From contig JBBQRG010000113.1 of NCBI GenBank assembly GCA_038215095.1, positions 1-6,544 on the forward strand: a stretch of DNA of 6,544 nucleotides. Direction: 5' to 3'. The position numbers and the translations under genes are program-made. Shown piece by piece: positions 1 to 4,721 of the stretch. Numbering within the stretch: position 1 is the first letter of the stretch; the number at the start of each line of letters is the position of its first letter. Under the pieces are notes generated by a model that had not been told where the DNA came from, searched no databases, and saw nothing but the letters and a program-made list of their open reading frames with translations. The stretch is from DATACN01 sp038215095 (GTDB taxonomy: Bacteria; Actinomycetota; Thermoleophilia; Solirubrobacterales; Thermoleophilaceae).

Positions 1-28
1 CTCCGCGTCACCACCGCGTGGGGTTCAC

Positions 29-391
29 ATGGCTTCCGTCGAGCCGACGCGCTACGACTCCCCAGACGAGACCCGGCCGTTCGAGGGAAAGGGGCAGGCT
101 GACGTCGTTGAGATTGCCGGCCACACCGTCGGCCGCGGCACCTTCGAGCCGGGCTGGAAGTGGTCGGAGAACGTCAAGCCGATCGCGAAGACCGACTCCT
201 GTGAGGTCTCACATCTCGGCTACGTCCTGTCGGGCAGCATGAAGGTGCACATGGACGACGGCTCGGAGATGGAGATCACCGCGGGCGATGCCGTCGCCAT
301 TCCGCCCGGCCACGACGCGGAGGTGGTCGGCGACGAGGCCTGCGTGATGGTGGACTTCGGCGAGATCCAGCAGTACGCCAAGGCCAACTAG
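29..391 (+). CDS. Small single-domain cupin protein, function unknown
   Basis: A 120-residue protein that is essentially one cupin beta-barrel. The core runs from about residue 56 to 110: a first motif around SHLGYVLSGSMKV (61-73), the turn MDDGSE (75-80), and a second motif GDAVAIPPGHDAEV (86-99). The N-terminal part has the segment FEPGWKWSENVKPIA (39-53), which I recognise from a common actinobacterial family annotated only as 'cupin domain-containing protein'. The classical HxH pair of motif 1 is not present as such; Cys58, His62 and His95 are the candidate metal ligands, so metal binding is uncertain. No signal peptide or membrane segment is visible, so it is probably cytosolic. The ATG at 29 has only a weak GGGG upstream, and the frame stays open to the window edge, so a longer N-terminus cannot be excluded. 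It lies 37 bp before cysK, but a separate promoter probably serves cysK. No substrate can be assigned. Confidence 0.85.
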   Translation: MASVEPTRYDSPDETRPFEGKGQADVVEIAGHTVGRGTFEPGWKWSENVKPIAKTDSCEVSHLGYVLSGSMKVHMDDGSEMEITAGDAVAIPPGHDAEVVGDEACVMVDFGEIQQYAKAN

Positions 392-416
392 AGCCGAAAA
401 CGGGAGGCGCCGGCGT

Positions 417-422
417 TACCCT
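417..422 (+). promoter_or_regulatory. Putative -10 hexamer for leaderless cysK
   Basis: TACCCT fits TAnnnT, and its final T is 7 bases before the cysK GTG, so transcription would begin at or next to the start codon. The only SD-like sequence, GGGAGG at 402-407, is 21 bases from the start and would lie outside such a transcript. No recognisable -35 element is seen. Inferred from position and from similar sites at two other genes in this window. Confidence 0.5.
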
Positions 423-428
423 CGTGGC

Positions 429-1376
429 GTGAGCGTCTCCCCGCCCGAGCGGGCGATCTCCGACAACGTCGCCGACCTCGTCGGCGATACCCCCATGCTC
501 GCCCTGGGGCGGGTCGCGCCAGATTGCGGCGCCGAGCTGTTCGGCAAGCTCGAGGCCTACAACCCGGCGGGCAGCGTGAAGGACAGGATCGGCGTGGCGA
601 TGATCGACGCCGCAGAGGCCGAGGGGCAGATCCAGCCGGGCCAGACGACGATCATCGAGGCGACCTCGGGCAACACGGGGATCGCACTCGCGATGGTGTG
701 CGCCGCGCGCGGATACGAGCTCGTGCTCGTGATGCCGCAGGGGATGAGCCGGGAGCGCGAGGCGCTGCTGCGCATGTACGGGGCGGAGGTGTCGATGGTC
801 GAGTCGATGGGAGGGATGGACGAGGCGGTGCAGGCCGCGCAGCGGATCGCGGACGAGCGCGGCGACTGCTTCATCCCCGACCAGTTCTCGAACCCGGCGA
901 ACCCCGAGGCGCACCGCCGCACGACCGCCGAGGAGATCTGGCGCGATCTGGACGGCCGCGTGGACGGGCTCGTTGCGGGCGTGGGCACGGGAGGGACGAT
1001 CACCGGCGCCGGCGAGCGCCTGAAGGAGCACAACCCCGACCTGCATGTGGTGGCCGTGGAGCCGAAGTCCTCGCCCGTGATCTCGGGAGGGTTGCCAGGC
1101 CCGCACAAGATCCAGGGCATCGGGGCCGGCTTCGTGCCGGCCGTTCTCAACCGCGACGTGATCGACGAGATCGTGCCGGTGGGCGACGAGGACGCGATCG
1201 AGACAGCGAGGCTGTGCGCGCGCCGCGAGGGCGTGCTGGCCGGCATCTCCTGCGGCGCGGCGCTCTGGGCGGCCATTCAGGTGGGCTCGCGAGCGGACTT
1301 TCGAGGCAAGCGGCTCGCCGTCGTGATGCCCGACTCGGGCGAGCGCTACATCAGCACCCCCTTCTTCGCGCCCTGA
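429..1376 (+). CDS. cysK: Cysteine synthase (O-acetylserine sulfhydrylase, PLP-dependent)
   Basis: Catalyses O-acetyl-L-serine + sulfide to L-cysteine + acetate in the cytosol, the last step of cysteine synthesis. The 315 residues match the usual length of this fold-type II PLP family. Visible motifs are NPAGSVKDR (45-53) with the PLP Schiff-base lysine at Lys51, the substrate loop TSGNTG (79-84), the phosphate-binding GTGGT (186-190), HKIQGIGAGFVP (226-237), which is typical of CysK rather than cystathionine beta-synthase, GISCG (272-276), and the PLP-pyridine contact region PDSGERY (301-307). It starts at GTG 429, the only reasonable start after the cupin stop and directly before SVSPPERAISDN. 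Its TGA shares a base with the ATG of the acetyltransferase that makes its substrate, so the two are co-transcribed and probably translationally coupled. A CysM-like isozyme role cannot be excluded from sequence alone. Confidence 0.95.
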   Translation: MSVSPPERAISDNVADLVGDTPMLALGRVAPDCGAELFGKLEAYNPAGSVKDRIGVAMIDAAEAEGQIQPGQTTIIEATSGNTGIALAMVCAARGYELVLVMPQGMSREREALLRMYGAEVSMVESMGGMDEAVQAAQRIADERGDCFIPDQFSNPANPEAHRRTTAEEIWRDLDGRVDGLVAGVGTGGTITGAGERLKEHNPDLHVVAVEPKSSPVISGGLPGPHKIQGIGAGFVPAVLNRDVIDEIVPVGDEDAIETARLCARREGVLAGISCGAALWAAIQVGSRADFRGKRLAVVMPDSGERYISTPFFAP

Positions 1377-2113
1377 TGTTCGGGCTCGGCACACTCGCCC
1401 GCGTCGGGCGCGAGGTCCGTGAGGACCTGACCGCTGCGCAGGAGCGCGACCCCGCCGCCCGTAACGTGGGGCGCTCGGAGATCCTGCTCACCTACGGTGG
1501 CGTCCAGGCGCTGCTTGCGCATCGCATCTCGCACGCCCTCTATGAGTCGGGCGTGCCGCTCGTGCCGCGCGCGCTTGCGAACGCCACCAAGGTGGCGACA
1601 GGGGTGGAGATCCACCCGGCGGCCAGGGTCGGGCGGGCGCTGTTCATCGACCACGGCAACGGGGTCGTGATCGGCGAGACGGCGGAGCTCGGGGACAACG
1701 TGACCGTCTACCAGGGCGTCACGCTCGGCGGCACCGGCTTCCGCCGCGGCAAGCGCCACCCCAGCGTGGGCAGCGAGGTCGTGATCGGCTCCGGCGCTAA
1801 GCTGCTCGGGGCGATCGAGGTGGGCGACCGGGTGAAGATCGGCGCCAACTCGGTGGTCATCCACGACGTCCCGGCGGGCGCCACCGTCGTGGGCAACCCC
1901 GGCCATCCCGTGCGCGTCGAGGGCGAGCGTCCGAGCGGCCCCGACGCCGACTGGGCCCATCTGCCCGACCCGGTGGCGGACGCGATCATGGGGCTGGCAA
2001 ACCGCCTGACGGCGCTGGAGGAATTGGTGGCCGAGCAGACCGGCCGCAAGCCCGAGGGCGCCGAGGTGCGGCCGCTGCGCCGGCGCGGCGGCCCGGACTC
2101 CGCCGGGGGTTAG
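1376..2113 (+). CDS. cysE: Serine O-acetyltransferase, short EpsC/CysE type
   Basis: Transfers acetyl from acetyl-CoA to serine, giving the O-acetylserine used by CysK. A helical N-terminus (about 1-72, with the conserved LLAHRISHALYE at 47-57) precedes a left-handed beta-helix of hexapeptide repeats (about 75-175). The catalytic region EIHPAARVGRALFIDHGNG (78-96) carries His93 as general base. Glu78 stands where E. coli CysE has Asp143, as in the Bacillus-type short enzymes. Next come GVVIGETAELGDNV (96-109), VTLGGTGFRRGKRHP (115-129) for CoA and substrate binding, and KIGANSVVIHDVPAGATVVGNP (154-175). The 245-residue chain has a roughly 65-residue tail: a probable helix (198-221), then a basic Gly/Arg-rich end finishing DSAGG. 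It lacks the C-terminal isoleucine that docks E. coli CysE into CysK. The ATG at 1376 overlaps the cysK stop and has no SD, implying coupled translation. A long open frame upstream from 524 is only a shadow of cysK. Confidence 0.94.
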   Translation: MFGLGTLARVGREVREDLTAAQERDPAARNVGRSEILLTYGGVQALLAHRISHALYESGVPLVPRALANATKVATGVEIHPAARVGRALFIDHGNGVVIGETAELGDNVTVYQGVTLGGTGFRRGKRHPSVGSEVVIGSGAKLLGAIEVGDRVKIGANSVVIHDVPAGATVVGNPGHPVRVEGERPSGPDADWAHLPDPVADAIMGLANRLTALEELVAEQTGRKPEGAEVRPLRRRGGPDSAGG

Positions 2114-2982
2114 TAGAAAACCGTGCGGGTCCGGTGGCGGGGCAGCGCCTTGTAGCGCGGCTCCTGGCCGCGGTTCCAGAGCCAGACGTCGAGCACGCGC
2201 GGCGGCACCCCGAGTTCGGCCGCGATCAACTCGCAGGCGTGCAGCGCGCAGGCGCGGATCTCGCGCTCCTCGCGCCCGGGGGGCAGCAGCTCGCCGGCGT
2301 CGATCCGCGCTGCCAGCTCGGGCGTGTAGGTGAGCACGCCCTCTACTCGCAGCACGTGCGGCACCAGGTTGTCGGCGAAGATCGTGAGGCGGTCGAGGTC
2401 GCCGAAATCGGCCATGCCGGCGAGGGCCAGGTCGTTGGCGGTGATCTGCGCGCGCTTGTAGAAGCCGCGGTCGTCGAAGAAGGGCATGCCGCCTGCCAGC
2501 GTCTGCGCCAGGCGCTCGGCCGACCCGTCGCACGAGTCGACGACCTGCGCGGCGCTGCGGTCTCCCAAGAAGGCTCCGAGGTCCCGCAGCGCCTCGGCGA
2601 ACAGCGCCATCAGCTCGTGGCCAGGCTCCTGGCCGAGCACGTCGGCCACGGCCGCCCCGTCGAGCCCGCACAGCTCCGCCTTGCTCCACGGCCCGTGCTC
2701 GCGGAAGCGGTCCGCCAACGCCCAGGCGACGGTGAAGTAGCCGCTGCGGCCGTCGCGCTTTCGCAGGGTGGGGAACCAGCCCGAGCCGAAGTTGATCGCA
2801 TCGAGCGTGACCAGGTAGGCGGTCACGTCCTCGTGGGAGCCCTCGAGGTAGTGGGTCTCGGGGTCGAGCGCTGGGGGCGGCCCGGGCCGGACGTCGCCCA
2901 GCGCGGCAGGCTCGATGCGCACCGAGCGGGCGGAGCCGGCGATCTCCGCGCAGGAGCGGCGCACTTCGTCGAGCAGCGACAC
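2110..2982 (-). CDS. Queuosine 5'-phosphate N-glycosylase/hydrolase (Qng1, DUF2419)
   Basis: Qng1 enzymes cleave queuosine 5'-monophosphate to release the base queuine, which can then be inserted into tRNA (GUN anticodons) by tRNA-guanine transglycosylase. The fold is related to helix-hairpin-helix DNA glycosylases. The 290 residues are close to full length for bacterial members. Recognisable family blocks are HYLEGSHEDVTAYLVTLDAI (44-63), running into NFGSGWFPTLRK (64-75), then GYFTVAWALA (81-90), FYKRAQITAND (174-184), the strongly conserved FADNLVPHVLR (202-212), LDVWLWNRGQ (264-273), and the C-terminal HRTRTVFY (283-290). No signal peptide is seen, so it acts in the cytosol. The start is taken as GTG 2982-2980, because an in-frame TAA lies four codons upstream (2994-2992), but the SD spacing there is poor. 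It is convergent with cysE and divergent from an ABC transporter; neither neighbour has an obvious queuosine role. The family assignment is by recognised motifs, not a search. Confidence 0.88.
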   Translation of the reverse strand: MSLLDEVRRSCAEIAGSARSVRIEPAALGDVRPGPPPALDPETHYLEGSHEDVTAYLVTLDAINFGSGWFPTLRKRDGRSGYFTVAWALADRFREHGPWSKAELCGLDGAAVADVLGQEPGHELMALFAEALRDLGAFLGDRSAAQVVDSCDGSAERLAQTLAGGMPFFDDRGFYKRAQITANDLALAGMADFGDLDRLTIFADNLVPHVLRVEGVLTYTPELAARIDAGELLPPGREEREIRACALHACELIAAELGVPPRVLDVWLWNRGQEPRYKALPRHRTRTVFY

Positions 2983-2983
2983 G

Positions 2984-2992
2984 CCTCCTTCT
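2984..2992 (-). promoter_or_regulatory. Strong Shine-Dalgarno of the queuosine salvage gene, with tight spacing
   Basis: On the minus strand this reads AGAAGGAGG, a near-perfect anti-SD complement and the strongest ribosome-binding sequence in the window. Only one base separates it from GTG 2982-2980, well below the usual 5-9. A CTG two codons inside (2976-2974) would have a spacing of 7, and the next GTG (2964-2962) a spacing of 19. So it either sits unusually close to the true start or marks a non-canonical CTG start. Confidence 0.55.
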
Positions 2993-2998
2993 TACACT
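2993..2998 (+). promoter_or_regulatory. Putative -10 hexamer for the leaderless ABC transporter operon
   Basis: TACACT fits TAnnnT and ends 8 bases before the GTG of the ATPase gene, so the transcript should begin at or within a base or two of the start codon. No plus-strand SD lies upstream of this GTG. No clear -35 is seen. The hexamer lies directly upstream of the SD of the divergent gene, in a 23-bp start-to-start gap. Confidence 0.5.
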
Positions 2999-3005
2999 GC
3001 GCCGG

Positions 3006-3842
3006 GTGGCCGACGCCTTCGCCTGCAAGGCGCTCGAGAAGCGCTACGGGCAAACGATCGCCCTCGACGGCGTGGACCTGCGCGTGGAGCCGGGCCAGCT
3101 CGTGGGGCTGCTGGGCCCGAACGGGGCCGGCAAGTCGACCCTGACGAAGATCGCGTGCGGCCTCGTCGGCCAGAGTGGCGGCACGGCCGAGGTGAACGGC
3201 GCGCCCGCAGGCTCCGCGCCGGCTCGCGCGGCGATCGGCTACCTGGCCGAGCTCTTCCGCTTCCCGGGCTGGCTGCGCGCCGACGAGCTGCTCGAGCTGC
3301 ATCAGCGGCTCGCGCGCTCGGACGGTGGACACAAGGAGCGCCAGGAGCTGCTGGAGCTGGTCGGGCTGGCCGACGCCAGCGAGGTGCGCGTCGAAGCGAT
3401 GTCGAAGGGCATGCAGCAGCGGCTCGGCATCGCCCAGGCGCTTGTGGGCTCGCCGCGGCTCCTCCTGCTCGACGAGCCCACCAGCGCGCTCGACCCGGTG
3501 GGCCGGCGGATCGTGCGCGACCTGCTTCAAGAGCTGCGCCGGCGCGAGGTGGCAGTGCTGCTGAACTCCCACCTGCTGAGCGAGGTCGAGCTGGTCTGCG
3601 ACCGCGTGGCGATCCTGCTCGACGGCCAGATCGTGGCCGAGGGCAGCCCGGCGCAACTGAGCAGGCCGCGGGGGGTGGAGGTGGACACCGAGGGCGGCAC
3701 CCGCGCGTTCGCCGAGGCGGGACGCGAGGACGTGCCCGGGATCGTGGCGAAGCTCGTAGAGGACGGCGAGCAGGTGTACGGGGTGCGGCTGCTCGCGTCC
3801 ACGCTCGAGGACGTCTATCTAGAGGCGGTCGGCGCCTCGTGA
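3006..3842 (+). CDS. ABC transporter ATP-binding protein (CcmA/NatA-like)
   Basis: The nucleotide-binding subunit that powers the ABC-2 permease encoded next. All ATPase elements are present in 278 residues: an aromatic A-loop region near Tyr14, Walker A GPNGAGKST (37-45), a Q-loop region GYLAELFRFPGW (78-89) with Glu82 in the usual Gln place (acceptable in CcmA/NatA-type proteins, which often have YLPE), the signature MSKGMQQRL (132-140), Walker B RLLLLDEP (151-158), D-loop SALD (160-163) and H-loop His189 in NSHLLSE. A weakly conserved tail of about 60 residues follows (220-278), ending in the TLEDVYLEAV element common in this subfamily. GTG 3006 is chosen because it begins the conserved strand and has a leaderless-type -10 in front. 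The stop overlaps the permease GTG by 4 bp. Two-component systems of this type are usually exporters (antibiotic, lipid or ion), but the substrate cannot be read from the sequence. Confidence 0.93.
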   Translation: MADAFACKALEKRYGQTIALDGVDLRVEPGQLVGLLGPNGAGKSTLTKIACGLVGQSGGTAEVNGAPAGSAPARAAIGYLAELFRFPGWLRADELLELHQRLARSDGGHKERQELLELVGLADASEVRVEAMSKGMQQRLGIAQALVGSPRLLLLDEPTSALDPVGRRIVRDLLQELRRREVAVLLNSHLLSEVELVCDRVAILLDGQIVAEGSPAQLSRPRGVEVDTEGGTRAFAEAGREDVPGIVAKLVEDGEQVYGVRLLASTLEDVYLEAVGAS

Positions 3843-4690
3843 GTGACGTCGCGGCGATCGCGCGCTACGCGATGCGGGAGTGCCTGCGCCGGAAGGTGTT
3901 CCTCGTGGTGCTCCTGCTCACCGCGGGCTTTCTGGCGCTCTACGCGCTCGGCACCAACGCCGCGTTCAACCAGGTCGAGAAGTTCGGCGGCGGGCCGGCC
4001 CTCGACGACAAGGTGCTCACCGGCTCGACGCTGCTCGGCCTGTCGATGTTCAGCACGTTGTTCCTGGGCGCCGTGCTCGCCGCCTTCCTGACGCTCGGCG
4101 CGGTGCGCGGCGACGCGGAGGCCGGCCTGCTCCAGCCGCTCGTCGTGCGGCCCGTGGGACGGGACGCGCTGCTCGCGGGCCGCTTCGTGGCCGCCGCCAT
4201 CGTCTGCGCCGGCTACGTGTTGTTCGTGTACGCGGCGTCGGTGCTCATCACCGGCGCCGCCGGCGGCTGGTGGCCCGACAGCGTGGTCTCGCCAGGACTC
4301 GGCCTGGCTGTGGGTGTGATCGTGATCGCGGGCCTGTCGCTGCTCGGGTCGGTCTTCCTGGCCTCGACCGCGAACGGCATCGCGGTGTTCATGGTCTTCG
4401 GCGCCGGGCTGGCGGCGGGGCTGCTTGGGCAGATCGGCGAGACGCTGAAGGTGGACGCCCTCAACACCGTGTCGGACGTGACCTCGTGGGTGCTGCCGTT
4501 CGAAGCGCTCTACCAAGCCGGCCTGGCGGCGCTCACCGCCGACGCGGGCGGCCTGACCGGCGTGATCGTGCGCCTCGGGCCCTTCGGCGGGGCGCAGAAG
4601 GGTGGCGCGACGCTCTGGATCTGGACCTTCGTCTACCTGGGCCTGGTGGCGCTCGCCGCTCGCACCGCCTTCGCCCGCCGGGACCTCTGA
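3839..4690 (+). CDS. ABC-2 type transporter permease
   Basis: The membrane subunit pairing with the preceding ATPase. The 283 residues show six hydrophobic segments at about 20-39, 64-88, 115-138, 154-175, 180-199 and 258-276, the six-helix plan of ABC-2/NosY-like permeases. After the second segment comes the cytoplasmic motif RGDAEAGLLQPLVVRPVGR (90-108), equivalent to the E...G.L..L...P..R coupling region of this superfamily. The 50-odd-residue loop before the last helix contains SWVLPFEALYQAGL, and the chain ends FARRDL, as many such permeases do. The start is GTG 3839 within a GTGA overlap with the ATPase stop. AGAGG lies 13 bases upstream, so coupling rather than an independent SD probably drives initiation. 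There is no solute-binding protein gene nearby, which favours export. Substrate unknown. Confidence 0.9.
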   Translation: MSDVAAIARYAMRECLRRKVFLVVLLLTAGFLALYALGTNAAFNQVEKFGGGPALDDKVLTGSTLLGLSMFSTLFLGAVLAAFLTLGAVRGDAEAGLLQPLVVRPVGRDALLAGRFVAAAIVCAGYVLFVYAASVLITGAAGGWWPDSVVSPGLGLAVGVIVIAGLSLLGSVFLASTANGIAVFMVFGAGLAAGLLGQIGETLKVDALNTVSDVTSWVLPFEALYQAGLAALTADAGGLTGVIVRLGPFGGAQKGGATLWIWTFVYLGLVALAARTAFARRDL

Positions 4691-4708
4691 TCGGGCCGCG
4701 CCCGGGCC

Positions 4709-4714
4709 TATCCT
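4709..4714 (+). promoter_or_regulatory. Putative -10 hexamer for the leaderless helicase gene
   Basis: TATCCT fits TAnnnT closely and ends 8 bases before GTG 4722, so the mRNA should start at about the initiation codon. GGAG (4719-4722) runs into the start codon and cannot act as an SD. The site lies in the 31-bp gap after the permease stop, so the helicase probably has its own promoter rather than depending only on readthrough. No clear -35 is seen. Confidence 0.55.
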
Positions 4715-4721
4715 CAGTGGA

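Noticed and set aside
402..407. GGGAGG as ribosome-binding site of cysK
   Set aside because: It is 21 bases from GTG 429 and no in-frame start codon lies closer, so it cannot serve normal initiation there.
524..1375. Upstream extension of the cysE frame through cysK
   Set aside because: The extension translates to Arg/Gly-rich noise out of frame with cysK. The conserved serine acetyltransferase starts at ATG 1376, so this is not a fusion protein.
2086..2105. CGGCGG/CCGCCG hairpin at the end of cysE as a terminator
   Set aside because: Six-base stem with an eight-base loop but no T-tract on either strand's exit side, and it lies within coding sequence of a very GC-rich gene.
1346..3028. Minus-strand open frame of 560 codons spanning cysE and the Qng1-family gene
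   Set aside because: It crosses two well-supported genes in another frame, is Arg/Ala-rich, and shows no family motif. High-GC shadow.
3083..3116. Q-loop Gln replaced by Glu in the ATPase as a sign of a defective transporter (the relevant residue, Glu82, lies nearby at 3249-3251)
   Set aside because: Many CcmA/NatA-type ATPases have Glu at this place (YLPE), and all other catalytic motifs are intact.
4692..4704. CGGGC-CGC-GCCCG hairpin after the permease stop as a terminator
   Set aside because: Only five base pairs with a three-base loop and no following T-run; such short GC palindromes are expected by chance at this base composition.
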